DNA from: Urbifossiella limnaea
Lineage (GTDB): Bacteria; Planctomycetota; Planctomycetia; Gemmatales; Gemmataceae
DNA: 64,000 bases
Assembly (NCBI RefSeq): GCF_007747215.1
Contig: NZ_CP036273.1
Location: 5,130,322 to 5,194,321, forward strand
Direction of reading: 5' to 3'
In this document: positions 43,501 to 51,610 of the stretch, one piece after another
Numbering within the stretch: position 1 is the stretch's first letter
How the letters are laid out: the number at the start of each line of letters is the position of its first letter
The notes under the pieces: generated by a model
Seen by the model: only the letters and a program-made list of their open reading frames with translations
The model's database searches: none
What the model was told of the DNA's origin: nothing
Made by a program: the position numbers and the translations under genes

Positions 43501-44151
43501 CTGGCCGACCTGCAAGGGGCCAGCGGCGAGAACGACGGCACGAAGCTCGGCGGCCGGCCGGCCATCGCCGACGTGAACGGCGACGGCACGCCCGACCTGC
43601 TCGTGGCCGCGGGGAACGGCGGCGGCCCGCGGGTGACGGTGTGGAGCGGCGCCGGCTTCCCCGGCGCCGCCGGCGGCAAACCCACCGTGAACCCGCTCAC
43701 GAACCTGTTCGTGTTCGAGAGCACGCAGCGCGGCGGGGCGTTCCTGACGGCCGGCGACGTGAGCGGCGACGGCGTCGCCGACATCATCGTCGGCGGCGGG
43801 CCGGGCGGCGGGCCGCGGGTGCGGATCGTGAGCGGGGCGAAGCTGTTCGGCCTGTCGAACCTCGACGTGAACCTGGACGACCCGGCGAACCTGGCGAACG
43901 GGCTGGTGCTGAACAACTTCATCGCCGGCGACGGGAACCTCCGCGGCGGGCTGCGGGTGGCGGTGGCCGACGTGGACGCCGACGGCCGGGCCGACCTGGT
44001 GACCGGCAGCGGCACCGGCGAGGGGTCGTCGGTGCGGGTGTACACGGGGCTGGCGCTGGCGGCGGCGTTCGGCACCAGCTCCGAGCCGGGCGTGAACCAG
44101 GTGCTCGACCCGTTCGCCGCTGTCGTCCCCGGCGGCGTGTGGGTGGGCTGA
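40564..44151 (+). CDS. Giant surface protein: LEDRVTP leader, CHRD, RTX-like, DUF11 and FG-GAP repeats
   Basis: 1195 residues. No classical signal peptide; instead RVESLEDRVTPAIA (about 15-28), the N-terminal sorting-type motif of Gemmataceae surface proteins. Domains: beta-rich repeats (30-345), a CHRD domain (about 348-474, with TGIHLHRGG and LNVHTAAFPNGAIRG), calcium-binding RTX-like GGNDVLLGGPGAD repeats (about 500-560), a DUF11 domain (about 709-840, NTATATVPAGLVDGNTADN) and five FG-GAP/VCBS repeats (about 875-1190, each with a DxDxDGxxD calcium loop). It is probably exported and calcium-stabilised, acting as adhesin or cell-envelope component. The frame stays open upstream, antisense to uvrB, but that part is not coding. 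Confidence 0.9.
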   Translation: MPRPVPRPLSGRVESLEDRVTPAIAMALAGATATITGDAVSDTLVVTVDTATAGGPFLAHNRVTAGDAGFVSNLDFDSTLAGVQTLAATAASSLIISDLGDGDDALRIVRGSDGATGSGDVDATVGIDNLGGDAGDSITVDDSTRTTAATYTYNRVGVAFAGPGYNVSLNAFHSGGFFLTTGTGSDTVNVTGTFGNSQEVTLNSANGLDTVNIGAMSELSSTVTVNNTPSLTTVNIDSSADGAATYTLTAGQVTSSLAGAPVIFTPIDISVVNLTTGGAADVINVTATINQTNVTAGDGGDVVAFAAGATLSGGTLDGGAGTDTLDYTAYTTPVAVNLGLGVAGLTAALDGGQEVPSNGIAAAGTGTVSNYNALTRTFDLNLTVGGLAPAAVTGIHLHRGGLGANGPIVLDLLALGTLLPNGTGFTLALNGLDVDAFLLGGAANEAAFLGGQTYLNVHTAAFPNGAIRGQVFSTGNVALPSGTATGITSVTGVENATGGAAGDSLIGTTAANVLNGLGGNDVLLGGPGADTFLGGANDDTLIWSNGDGSDVMDGQAGNDTVAVNGNLTVADVFTVAANGSRVDFDRTSAGPFSLDIGTVETMRVAGVGGADTFTVSDLSTVANLQSVQLFGLAGTDTFEVTPSTVPVSVFGGGGTDTLNLGPTTGPTDPFVTPVADPAGGVTGSTTYTIPTPSSIFFSQIEPPPEPFNFLTVTATDGRTISVVGSTVTITVVVTNTSPVGIGGIGVSDLFPPELTGVTWTAAYTGNRSSGAASGSGDIAELVNLEAGGSVTYSVTARLRTDVAGSFTNTATATVPAGLVDGNTADNTATDSTTISAALPTALVVTGPGGGSGLRFASSGGQLVSPQTVAFFPGFLGEIHVAQGDVDDDGVPDIVAATGPGAGVFQVVRGSDGAAVTQIEPFPGYAGGLFVAVGDLTGDGKADIAVMPDAADAFTGPINRELPVRVYSGADFSLVAAFNGLADLQGASGENDGTKLGGRPAIADVNGDGTPDLLVAAGNGGGPRVTVWSGAGFPGAAGGKPTVNPLTNLFVFESTQRGGAFLTAGDVSGDGVADIIVGGGPGGGPRVRIVSGAKLFGLSNLDVNLDDPANLANGLVLNNFIAGDGNLRGGLRVAVADVDADGRADLVTGSGTGEGSSVRVYTGLALAAAFGTSSEPGVNQVLDPFAAVVPGGVWVG

Positions 44152-44160
44152 TCCAGCCCC

Positions 44161-44189
44161 TTGACGCCGCCCGCGGGGTGTCCGATCAT
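44161..44189 (+). promoter_or_regulatory. Possible promoter of the SGNH hydrolase gene
   Basis: TTGACG (44161-44166), 17 bp and GATCAT (44184-44189), 30 bases before the ATG at 44220. The -10 matches consensus poorly. Confidence 0.3.
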
Positions 44190-44219
44190 GGCGGTCCCAC
44201 CCGCCCGAAAGGACACCCC

Positions 44220-44906
44220 ATGTTCGTCCGCGTCTCCGTCGTCGCCGCCGCCGCGGCCTTCCTCCTCACGGCCTCGTGCGCGGCCGCCGACCCCGTCGGG
44301 CTCCAGAAGGGCGACCGCGTCGTCTTCCTCGGCGACAGCATCACCCAGGCCGCCGTCGGCAAGTCCGGCTACATCACGCAGCTGAAGGCGACGCTGACCG
44401 AGAAGCACGGCGTCGAGTTGGTCGGCGCCGGCATCAGCGGCAACAAGGTGCCCGACATCCAGAAGCGGCTCGACAAGGATGTGCTGGCGAAGAAGCCGAG
44501 CGTCGTGGTCGTGTACATCGGCATCAACGACGTGTGGCACGGCGAGAACGACCCGAGCCGCGGCACCAGCAAGGAGCGGTTCGACGAGGGGCTGCGCGAC
44601 GTGGTCGGCCGCATCAAGGCGAGCGGCGCCCGGGTGGTGCTGTGCACGCCGACCGTGATCGGCGAAAAGAAGGCCGGCGGCAACAAGCTCGACGCCCGGC
44701 TGGACGAGTACGCCGGCATCAGCCGCAAGGTCGCCGCCGACACCGGCTCGAAGCTGTGCGACCTGCGCAAGGCGTTCGTGGACCACCTGGCGAAGAACAA
44801 CCCGGACAACAAGGCCAGCGGCGTGCTGACGACGGACGCCGTCCACCTGAACGAGGCCGGCAACCGGCTCGTCGCCGAGACGATTCTGGGCGTGCTCACG
44901 AAGTAG
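44220..44906 (+). CDS. Secreted SGNH/GDSL-family hydrolase
   Basis: 228 residues, AAAGGA before the ATG. After a signal peptide (SVVAAAAAFLLTASCAAA), the four SGNH blocks are visible: VVFLGDSITQ (Ser nucleophile, about residue 40), the Gly in GAGISGNK, Asn in YIGINDVWHG, and the Asp-His pair in TTDAVHLNEAGN near the C-terminus. Such enzymes are esterases, acting for example on acetylated polysaccharides, lipids or glycans. The nearest family pattern is the lysophospholipase L1-like/rhamnogalacturonan acetylesterase group. Substrate unknown. Length is typical for a single domain. Confidence 0.9.
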   Translation: MFVRVSVVAAAAAFLLTASCAAADPVGLQKGDRVVFLGDSITQAAVGKSGYITQLKATLTEKHGVELVGAGISGNKVPDIQKRLDKDVLAKKPSVVVVYIGINDVWHGENDPSRGTSKERFDEGLRDVVGRIKASGARVVLCTPTVIGEKKAGGNKLDARLDEYAGISRKVAADTGSKLCDLRKAFVDHLAKNNPDNKASGVLTTDAVHLNEAGNRLVAETILGVLTK

Positions 44907-44990
44907 GGTCGAACGACTCCCGTCGGGTTGACCGCCGTTCCACCCCCCGGTATGTCCCCGCCGGGTGAACGATCCAACCGGGGGACAGTC

Positions 44991-45212
44991 ATGCGCACGA
45001 TTCTGGCCGCGGTGCTACTGACGACGCTGGGAACGGGCTGCTGCAAGACGTGCGGCTGGTGCCACGACGACACTCCGGCGCGCACCGGCTTCTCGGCCGA
45101 GGCGCCGCCTGCGACGCCGGCATCGCCGGCCACGACACAACCGCCGACCCCGGCGGGGGTTCCGGCCAGCCGACCGGCTGGCACCGGTGCCTACGGCGGC
45201 ACGGGGAACTGA
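44991..45212 (+). CDS. Small Cys-rich, Pro/Ala-rich lipoprotein
   Basis: 73 residues from the ATG at 44991, with GGGGGAC upstream. The signal peptide ends in a lipobox (TLGTGC), giving a mature N-terminus CCKTCGWCHDD in which a CxxC pair follows the lipid-bearing cysteine. The rest is disordered Pro/Ala/Thr-rich sequence. No family is recognised. It could be a small cell-envelope lipoprotein; the Cys/His cluster might bind metal, which is speculation. Confidence 0.6.
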   Translation: MRTILAAVLLTTLGTGCCKTCGWCHDDTPARTGFSAEAPPATPASPATTQPPTPAGVPASRPAGTGAYGGTGN

Positions 45213-45379
45213 ACCGGCGCACTCCGACGCAAATTTGTGTATTTGACTCAATGCGTGCCCTGACCCCCCGGGGGGGTCGGCGACACACAATGCGCCCGGT
45301 TTGAACGTCGGCCCGTCACCCGGGGCGGGGCGGCAGTCCTATACCAGTCGGGACCGACCGCCTCACCCGGAGTCACGCC

Positions 45380-46477
45380 ATGCCGCCCGCCTGCCGCTGG
45401 GGAATTCTCGGCACCGCCAACATCGCGCGCAAGAACTGGAAGGGGATCCGCCTGAGCGGCAACGGCGTCGTCGCCGCCGTCGCCAGCCGCACCCCGGAAC
45501 GCGCCAGGCAGTTCATCGCCGAGTGCCAGTCGGAAGTGCCGTTCGAGCAGGTTCCGACCCCGGTCGGGTACGACGAACTGCTGGCGAGTACGGACGTGGA
45601 CGCGGTGTACGTGCCGCTGCCGACGGGCGTCCGCAAGGAGTGGGTGCTGAAGGCCGCGGCCGCCGGGAAGCACGTGCTCTGCGAGAAGCCGTGTGGCGCC
45701 GACGCGGCGGAAGTGAAGGCGATGGTGGACGCCTGCCGGGCCGCCGGCGTGCAGTTCATGGACGGCGTCATGTTCATGCACAGCGCCCGCCTGCCGCTGC
45801 TGCGGAAGGTGCTCGACGACGCGGACGCGGTCGGCGAGTTGCGGCGGGTCACGAGCCAGTTCAGCTTCGCCGCCGACGCCGGCTTCCTGGGCGGCAACAT
45901 CCGCGTGAGCGGGGCCCTGGAGCCGCTCGGGGCGCTGGGCGACCTCGGCTGGTACAACCTCCGCTTCGCCCTGTGGGTGATGAAGTTCCAGCTGCCGGAG
46001 GCGGTGGTGGGCCGCGTGCTGAACGAGTACGCGACCGACGGCCGGCCGGTGCCGCTGGAGTTCGCCGGCGAGCTGTTCTTCCCCGGCGGCGTGACCGGCT
46101 CCTTCTACTGCTCGTTCCGCACCGAGTTGCAGCAGTGGGCGCACGTGAGCGGCACGAAGGGGGCGGTGACGGTCGAGGACTTCGTGCTGCCGTACCACGG
46201 GGCCGAGTCGGCGTTCGTGGTGCAGCGGCCACACTTCCGGGTGCGCGGCACGAGCTTCCAGATGGAGTCGCACCCGACGCGCTACGCCGCCGCGGAGGCG
46301 AGCGACGGCCGCGAGGACGCCCAGGAAACGAACATGGCCCGCCGGTTCGGGGAACTGGTACTCGGCGGCAAGCCCGACGCCAGCTGGCCCGAGATGGCGT
46401 TGAAGACGCAGTTGGTCCTCGACGCCTGCCTGAAGTCGGCCCGCGACGGCGGCCGCGCCGTCGGGATAACCGGCTGA
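45380..46477 (+). CDS. Gfo/Idh/MocA-family oxidoreductase
   Basis: 365 residues. The N-terminal Rossmann domain opens with CRWGILGTANIARKN (dinucleotide-binding GxGxxA type) and contains the conserved HVLCEKPCGADAAEV (the EKP lysine, about residue 98). The C-terminal alpha/beta domain contains LGDLGWYNLRFALW (the conserved D-x-G-x-Y/H region). These enzymes oxidise or reduce sugars, inositols or their keto forms using NAD(P). The substrate is unknown, and it has no twin-arginine signal, so it is cytoplasmic. Possible TATACC -10 at 45340-45345. The family is very abundant in planctomycetes. Confidence 0.9.
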   Translation: MPPACRWGILGTANIARKNWKGIRLSGNGVVAAVASRTPERARQFIAECQSEVPFEQVPTPVGYDELLASTDVDAVYVPLPTGVRKEWVLKAAAAGKHVLCEKPCGADAAEVKAMVDACRAAGVQFMDGVMFMHSARLPLLRKVLDDADAVGELRRVTSQFSFAADAGFLGGNIRVSGALEPLGALGDLGWYNLRFALWVMKFQLPEAVVGRVLNEYATDGRPVPLEFAGELFFPGGVTGSFYCSFRTELQQWAHVSGTKGAVTVEDFVLPYHGAESAFVVQRPHFRVRGTSFQMESHPTRYAAAEASDGREDAQETNMARRFGELVLGGKPDASWPEMALKTQLVLDACLKSARDGGRAVGITG

Positions 46478-46557
46478 CCGGCACGTTCCGGTGAAGCGGC
46501 CCGGTCCGCAGACCCGATACATTCCGCATCCTGCCTATCGCCCGCAAGGATCGGAAA

Positions 46558-47349
46558 ATGCCCACTCCCACCCGCGTCGCCGGCGCCGCCCTGACGCTGT
46601 TGGTTGTGGCCGTCGGGTGCGAGACGCTCGGCCTGAGCCCGCCGGCGAACCAACTCCTGCCCGTCACGAAGGACATGCGCAACTCCGCGCCGATGCCACC
46701 AGCCGTGCCCCGCGAGTTGGCCAAGGAGCTTCACCCGGCGTTCGTCGTCGAGCCCGGCGACGTGCTCCTGGTGCAGCCCGCCGACCTCGACGCCCCGCTG
46801 CGGCTCCCGCCGGACCAGACGGTCTTCGCCGACGGCACCATCGACCTCGGAGTGTACGGCCGGCCGGTCGTCGCGGGGAAGGTGCTGCCGCAGATCGAGG
46901 CCGAGGTGAAGGCTTTGATCACCGCGAAGGAGAAAGGGAACGTCGCCGTCACGGTGCGGCTGATCGGCCGGAACAGCAAGGTGTACTACGTGCTCGGCGA
47001 GGTGAACGCCCCCGGTGCGTTCCCGATCAAGGGGAACGAGACGGTGCTGGACGGCATCCTGGCCGCCGGGGGCATCACCCAGCGGGCGAGCGAGCAGAAC
47101 GTGGTGCTGAGCCGCCCGACGCCGCCGGACGGCTGCCGGGTCGTGTACCCGGTCTGCTACACGAACGTGGTGCAACTGGGCGACACGACGACGAACTACC
47201 AACTCCAGCCGGGCGACCGCGTCTACGTCCCCGGGAGGGGGCTGTTGGAAGGGATCCTGCCGGCGAAGTGCCTCAAGGGCGGCCCCTGCGCCGGCCCGCA
47301 GGTGGCGTGCTGGTGGGGCGGCAACTGCGCCCCCGCCGGGTGTAGGTAG
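46558..47349 (+). CDS. Wza-like polysaccharide export lipoprotein
   Basis: 263 residues, AAGGA before the ATG. The lipobox VVAVGC anchors it to a membrane. The Poly_export domain (about 65-135: FVVEPGDVLLVQPADL, FADGTIDLGVYGRPVV) is followed by an SLBB domain (about 140-200: YYVLGEVNAPGAFPIKGNETVLDGIL). The protein lacks the C-terminal transmembrane helix of E. coli Wza and ends in a Cys/Gly-rich tail (GGPCAGPQVACWWGGNC). It is probably the periplasmic/outer-membrane part of an exopolysaccharide exporter. No Wzc-type kinase is adjacent; the convergent GT operon could feed the pathway. It abuts the next gene with no gap. Confidence 0.88.
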   Translation: MPTPTRVAGAALTLLVVAVGCETLGLSPPANQLLPVTKDMRNSAPMPPAVPRELAKELHPAFVVEPGDVLLVQPADLDAPLRLPPDQTVFADGTIDLGVYGRPVVAGKVLPQIEAEVKALITAKEKGNVAVTVRLIGRNSKVYYVLGEVNAPGAFPIKGNETVLDGILAAGGITQRASEQNVVLSRPTPPDGCRVVYPVCYTNVVQLGDTTTNYQLQPGDRVYVPGRGLLEGILPAKCLKGGPCAGPQVACWWGGNCAPAGCR

Positions 47350-48981
47350 TCAGCGCGGCGTCTCGAACAGTGCCAGGAAGTCGGCCCGGCCGGCCGGCTT
47401 CCAGCCGTGCGCGGCGACGGCCTCGGCCACCGCTTCCGCGACGCCGGGGAAGTTCGGGTCGTCGTGGTCGTGGAACCCGACCACCGCTCCCGGGGCGAGG
47501 TGCGGGACGACGTTGGCGATGTCCGCGGCCACGTTGTCCCTGTCGTGCGCCCCGTCGATCAAGCAGGCGGTGAAGGGTCCGCCGCTACTCGGCCCGAGTG
47601 CGGCGAACGTGCCGACCCGCAGCCACACCTTGTGCCGCACGCCGTACCGCTGGAGCCAGAAGTCGGCCGGGCCGTCGTCGGCCCGGTCGAGCGACACGAC
47701 CCGCTTGGCGGTCACGGCCGCGACCGTCGTACTCCGGCCGAGGTGGCGGCCGAGTTCCAGCACGTCGCGGCCGCGGCACGCTTCCGCCCACAGCCGGCAC
47801 TCCGCCGTGGTGAACCAGCCGGGAACCTCGTCAGCGGGGTCCGCCGCGCCGGCCGCGCTCATCCAGTCGAGGAAGTACCGCCAGGCCACGAGTTCCATGG
47901 GGTTGGAGCCCGGGTGCCACTGCGGCGGGAGGGCGAAGTCGCCGGCGGGGGCGAACTTGTTAAAGAACCGGTGTACGAACAGCGGCCGGCCGTGTGGCCC
48001 GGCCTGGATGTAGCTTCCGTGGCGGCACGCCAGCGGCCGCCGGGTATACCGGTGGTGCGGGGCGCCGAGCCGGTGCAGCGCGGCCCGCACTTGCTCCTGG
48101 TCCCCGAACCCGCCGACGGCCACCCCGGTGACCGACCGCCAGTAGTAGTAGTCGCTGTGGTCGTCGTAGTGCCCGGCGAGTTGGAGCACGCGCCAGGCCG
48201 CCCGCTTGGCGTAGACGTAGTGCCCGCCGTTGAGCGCGTAGCCGTCGTCGGGGGCGACGCCGTAGGACGGCCAGTGGACGCACTCGTCCCCGATCGGGTT
48301 GTCCGGCCACGTGACGATGCCGTGCGGGTTGTGCTCCGGCTCGAAGCACTCGTTGGGGTCGTAGATCGGGTAGCAGTCGGCGTCGAGGAACAAAACCTCC
48401 TCGAACGGCGAGTTGAGAACGGCGAGCGTCTTCACCTCCCAGCCGCCGAGCAGGCGCCGGGCGGCACGGGCCGGGTGGGATTCGGCGTCCACCACCTCCA
48501 CGCCGGGGAGTTGTCGGACGCGGTCGCTGACGGGTTCGGCCGGGCCGCGGTGCCACACCTGGATCGGGTGCCGCCAGCCGACCTCGCGGAGCATCCGGCA
48601 GGCGACGTAGACGCTCGCCTCGTACCGTCCGCCGCCGCAGATCACGGCCCCGCGGCCGGCGAACCGCCCCTCGGGGTACGCCGGCATCTCGGCCAGGAAG
48701 CGCTCCGCTAGGATCAGGTGGGCCTCGCGAGCCACCGGCCACAACTTCCAGCCGTCCGGCATCACGTACGGGGGCTCGGTCAGCAATTCGGCCAGCGCGG
48801 CGGCGGGCATGTCGGGCCGGAAGTCGACCGGCGGAACACAGCCGGCGGGGTCGCCGCCCCACGCCGCCCGGACCTCCGGGCGGTGGGCGAACATCCAACA
48901 CGCCGAACAGTCGCGGGACGGCTTGAACGGGCGGGCCGGCAGGAACCGGTCGCAAATACACGGGCGAACCGGTCGGCTCAT
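47350..48981 (-). CDS. Fusion of a mannosyltransferase-like glycosyltransferase and a SAM-dependent methyltransferase
   Basis: 543 residues. A Cys cluster at the start (CICDRFLPARPFKPSRDCSAC) could bind zinc. Residues about 70-360 resemble GT71/MNN1-type GT-A enzymes: EVLFLDADCYPIYDP carries the DxD metal motif, and DDGYALNGGHYVYAKR follows. Residues about 390-543 are a class I methyltransferase of the Methyltransf_24 type (GRDVLELGRHLGRST, RVVSLDRADDG, FTACLIDGAHDRDN, VVGFHDHDD). One chain could glycosylate and methylate a glycan. The start overlaps the stop of the unknown gene upstream (ATGA). Third gene of the kinase operon. Confidence 0.78.
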   Translation of the reverse strand: MSRPVRPCICDRFLPARPFKPSRDCSACWMFAHRPEVRAAWGGDPAGCVPPVDFRPDMPAAALAELLTEPPYVMPDGWKLWPVAREAHLILAERFLAEMPAYPEGRFAGRGAVICGGGRYEASVYVACRMLREVGWRHPIQVWHRGPAEPVSDRVRQLPGVEVVDAESHPARAARRLLGGWEVKTLAVLNSPFEEVLFLDADCYPIYDPNECFEPEHNPHGIVTWPDNPIGDECVHWPSYGVAPDDGYALNGGHYVYAKRAAWRVLQLAGHYDDHSDYYYWRSVTGVAVGGFGDQEQVRAALHRLGAPHHRYTRRPLACRHGSYIQAGPHGRPLFVHRFFNKFAPAGDFALPPQWHPGSNPMELVAWRYFLDWMSAAGAADPADEVPGWFTTAECRLWAEACRGRDVLELGRHLGRSTTVAAVTAKRVVSLDRADDGPADFWLQRYGVRHKVWLRVGTFAALGPSSGGPFTACLIDGAHDRDNVAADIANVVPHLAPGAVVGFHDHDDPNFPGVAEAVAEAVAAHGWKPAGRADFLALFETPR

Positions 48982-49676
48982 GCCTGCGACACCAGCACCG
49001 GCCCCGTCGCACCGAACACCGTCCCGGGCAGCAGTGCCGAGACGGGTTCGTACTGCACGTCCGTCGCCTCGACCGGCTTGCCGTCCACGCGGACGAGCAG
49101 CCCGTCCGTGGGACACAGCTTGACCTCGCAGACGGCCGTTCCGACGCGGGCCTGCCACGTGAGTTGGGCGGTGGGAGCGGCGGAGTGGTGGCCGGCGTCC
49201 GGCCCGTCGGGCACGGTGACGCGGACCCCCTTGCCGGCCGATAGGGTCGCCGCCGCCTGAGCGAACTGGGGTGCCATCATGGCCCCGGAGCCCGACCCGC
49301 AGCCGGCGCAGCAGTCGTTGCCACCGGTGGCCCGGAGTTGGCCGGTGAATTCGGCAGACTGGTCGTAAGGATTCACCGGCGCGGTGTCGAAGACCCAGCC
49401 GTACACGACCAGCGCCGTCCCCGCCGGCGTGCACGTCGGGACCGGGACGTTCGGGACGCACCAAACCTGGCCGACGACCTCGCCATCCCGGCAGTTCGAG
49501 TCGCTCGGGTCGGGCGACGGAACGCCTGAAGCCGGAGCAGGGAGAATGAGAACCCGGACCTTGTCGCCGTCCTTGTCGCCGTATTCGCCGCTAACGCACA
49601 TCAGCGCCGGGCCGGAAGCCTGCGGCCGGACGGCGAAGGTCAGGCCGCCCGTGGGGCACACGAATTCCAGAGACAC
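48978..49676 (-). CDS. Cys-containing protein of unknown function in a kinase operon
   Basis: 232 residues, GTG start with TAGGAG upstream. No signal peptide or membrane helix. The N-terminal half has several cysteines in beta-like context (EFVCPTGGLTFAVRP, VWCVPNVPVPTC) and a GGNDCCAGCGSGSG turn in the middle. The C-terminal half resembles a small beta domain (RVGTAVCEVKLCPTDGLLV). I recognise no family. The gene is sandwiched between a kinase (11 bases upstream) and the GT-methyltransferase fusion (overlapping ATGA), so it probably works with them. Confidence 0.65.
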   Translation of the reverse strand: MSLEFVCPTGGLTFAVRPQASGPALMCVSGEYGDKDGDKVRVLILPAPASGVPSPDPSDSNCRDGEVVGQVWCVPNVPVPTCTPAGTALVVYGWVFDTAPVNPYDQSAEFTGQLRATGGNDCCAGCGSGSGAMMAPQFAQAAATLSAGKGVRVTVPDGPDAGHHSAAPTAQLTWQARVGTAVCEVKLCPTDGLLVRVDGKPVEATDVQYEPVSALLPGTVFGATGPVLVSQA

Positions 49677-49687
49677 AGGTACTCCTA

Positions 49688-51610
49688 CTAGGGTCGAGAC
49701 ATGTACCGGGCGCTCCGTACCAACGTGGCGCCAGTCGAAACGTAGATGCCGAACTCGCCGACGTAATCGGCCGGCTGGAACCGGTTATTTTCCGTGGTAC
49801 CGGTCAGTTCGTGACACGGCACGCCGTCCCAGCGAACCCACTGCAGCTTCCGCCGGTCCACCATCAGTTCGACCATTTGTTCCTGGTTCCCCGGCGGGTG
49901 AGGCAGGATGGTGCTGGCGAACAAGTGGGTGCTGCTATGAGCCAGTTGCCCGCCGGGCTGAATCTCACCCGTCTCACGCGACACGACGAAGGGTTGCCCG
50001 GCCTGCGGTTGGAACGGCCGCAACTCGATCACTTGGAATGTGAACCGGCCGTCCGCTCCCGTGCGACCACCGAAGTACACACCGACGTAACCGGTCCACC
50101 GGGTCTGGCGGACCGAGACTTGGATGTGATACCCGCACTCGGCCATGTGGCCGAGCGGGATCAGTGCCCGGCTGATGGTCTGGATTGAAAGGGCTTCGGC
50201 CGCCGGATCGTGGAAGACGTGCGTGCCGAAGCCGCCCTTCCACAGCCGCGGTTCCGGGGCCTTCTTGAGCAGCCTCACCCACTCGCCCTTCTCCGGAGCC
50301 CGGGCGGCGTCCGGGATCGGTGCTTCTTTGCTTGGCGTATCCGGCGCCGGTGGTGGAACGGGCGGGGTGGCGTCTCCGTTACCCCGGGCGAAGACGACCG
50401 CAGTGACCGCGACGACCGCGAGGGCCGCCGTCGTGACGCCCACCCACATCCGGCGTGACCGGCGCGGGGCCGGCACGGGCGTCCGCGTCGAGGCCGGGAC
50501 GGGCGGCAGAAACGCCCAGTCGGAAGTGACAGCGACTTCTACAGGAACGCGGGCGAGCAGCGCCGGCAGGTCCGCACCGGCGGCGAGCGGCGCCAGCGCG
50601 ACAGCCACCTCGGTGGCCGTGGCCGGCCGCATCGCCGGGTCGCGCGCCGTCATTCGGTCGCAGAGCGACACCACCTCCGCGGGCACCTCGGGCCGCTCCG
50701 CGGCGAGCCCGCCCGGGGTTGTCGGGGTGCCGCAGCGGTCGAATGGCGGTTTCCCGGTCAGCAGGTGGTAGAGGGTGCAGCCGAGGGCGTACAGGTCGGC
50801 CCGCGCGTCGACCCGGCGGAAGTCGTCCCACTGCTCGGGGGCCATGTAGTCGGGCGTGCCCATCACCTGCCCGGCGGTGGTGAGCCCTCCGCCGACCGGC
50901 CCGGGCGTCCGAAATAGCGCCAGCCCCAGGTCGAGCACCTTTACCCCGCCGGCCGCGAGCATCAAGTTGTGCGGCTTCACGTCGCGGTGGACGAGCTGGT
51001 GGTCGTGGGCGTGCTGCAACCCCAGCGCGGCCTGTCGGATGATCTCGCAGGCGTCGGCCACGGGCACCGGGTGACACGTTTTACACACCCGTGCCAGGTC
51101 GGCCCCGTCGAGTAGTTCCATCACCAGGTAGCGGACCCCCTCGGCATCGCCGGCGTCGGTCGCGCGGACGATGTTCGGGTGGTCGAGTTGGCCGACGACC
51201 TCCATCTCGCGGTCGAACCGGGCGACCCAGTCGGCGTCGCCGGACCGGCCCGCGGGCAGCACCTTGACCGCGACCCACCGCTTGAGCCGCTCATGCCACG
51301 CGCGGTGCACCTTCCCCATCCCGCCGCGGCCGATTACTTCGTGGAGGCGGTACTGGCCGAGCCGGCGCGGGCCGCTTCCGGTGTCGGGCTGCGGCGGGTC
51401 GAACGGCGTCCAGCCGGGCGGGCGGTCGGCCGGGGTCTTCCCGGTCGCCGGCGGCGTCGCCAGGTCGCCTAGGCGGAGGATGCAGGCTTCGCAGTCCGAC
51501 AGGTGGGCCTCGAGCCCGTCTTGCGCGGCCCGCGGCAGGCTGCCGCGGAGGTACGCCGAGAGCGCGTCCCGGGTCGGGCAGGGGCCGAAACGTGAGGGGC
51601 GGGAACTCAT
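49688..51610 (-). CDS. Ser/Thr protein kinase with N-terminal zf-HC2-like segment and extracytoplasmic C-terminus
   Basis: 640 residues. HLSDCEACILRLGDL (about 32-46) resembles an anti-sigma-type zinc-finger end. The kinase domain (about 87-350) has GRGGMGKV, WVAVKVLP and HRDVKPHNLM (about 206), but KVLDLGLAL in place of DFG, a DLG variant that is usual in planctomycete kinases and still offers the aspartate. One membrane helix (about 383-405, VGVTTAALAVVAVTAVVFA) is followed by an outer domain of about 200 residues with concanavalin/LamG-like pattern (YHIQVSVRQTRWTGYVGVYFG). It may sense an external ligand and signal to the two downstream genes. First gene of its operon. Confidence 0.9.
   Translation of the reverse strand: MSSRPSRFGPCPTRDALSAYLRGSLPRAAQDGLEAHLSDCEACILRLGDLATPPATGKTPADRPPGWTPFDPPQPDTGSGPRRLGQYRLHEVIGRGGMGKVHRAWHERLKRWVAVKVLPAGRSGDADWVARFDREMEVVGQLDHPNIVRATDAGDAEGVRYLVMELLDGADLARVCKTCHPVPVADACEIIRQAALGLQHAHDHQLVHRDVKPHNLMLAAGGVKVLDLGLALFRTPGPVGGGLTTAGQVMGTPDYMAPEQWDDFRRVDARADLYALGCTLYHLLTGKPPFDRCGTPTTPGGLAAERPEVPAEVVSLCDRMTARDPAMRPATATEVAVALAPLAAGADLPALLARVPVEVAVTSDWAFLPPVPASTRTPVPAPRRSRRMWVGVTTAALAVVAVTAVVFARGNGDATPPVPPPAPDTPSKEAPIPDAARAPEKGEWVRLLKKAPEPRLWKGGFGTHVFHDPAAEALSIQTISRALIPLGHMAECGYHIQVSVRQTRWTGYVGVYFGGRTGADGRFTFQVIELRPFQPQAGQPFVVSRETGEIQPGGQLAHSSTHLFASTILPHPPGNQEQMVELMVDRRKLQWVRWDGVPCHELTGTTENNRFQPADYVGEFGIYVSTGATLVRSARYMSRP

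Noticed and set aside
40546-43515. Long minus-strand open frame opposite the surface protein
   Set aside because: Its translation is Arg/Gly/Val/Ala-biased with no domain, while the plus frame shows CHRD, RTX-like and DUF11 signatures.
45263-45279. GACCCCCC/GGGGGGGTC palindrome before the oxidoreductase gene
   Set aside because: A homopolymer-like GC run is expected in this composition; no link to a gene start or end is evident.
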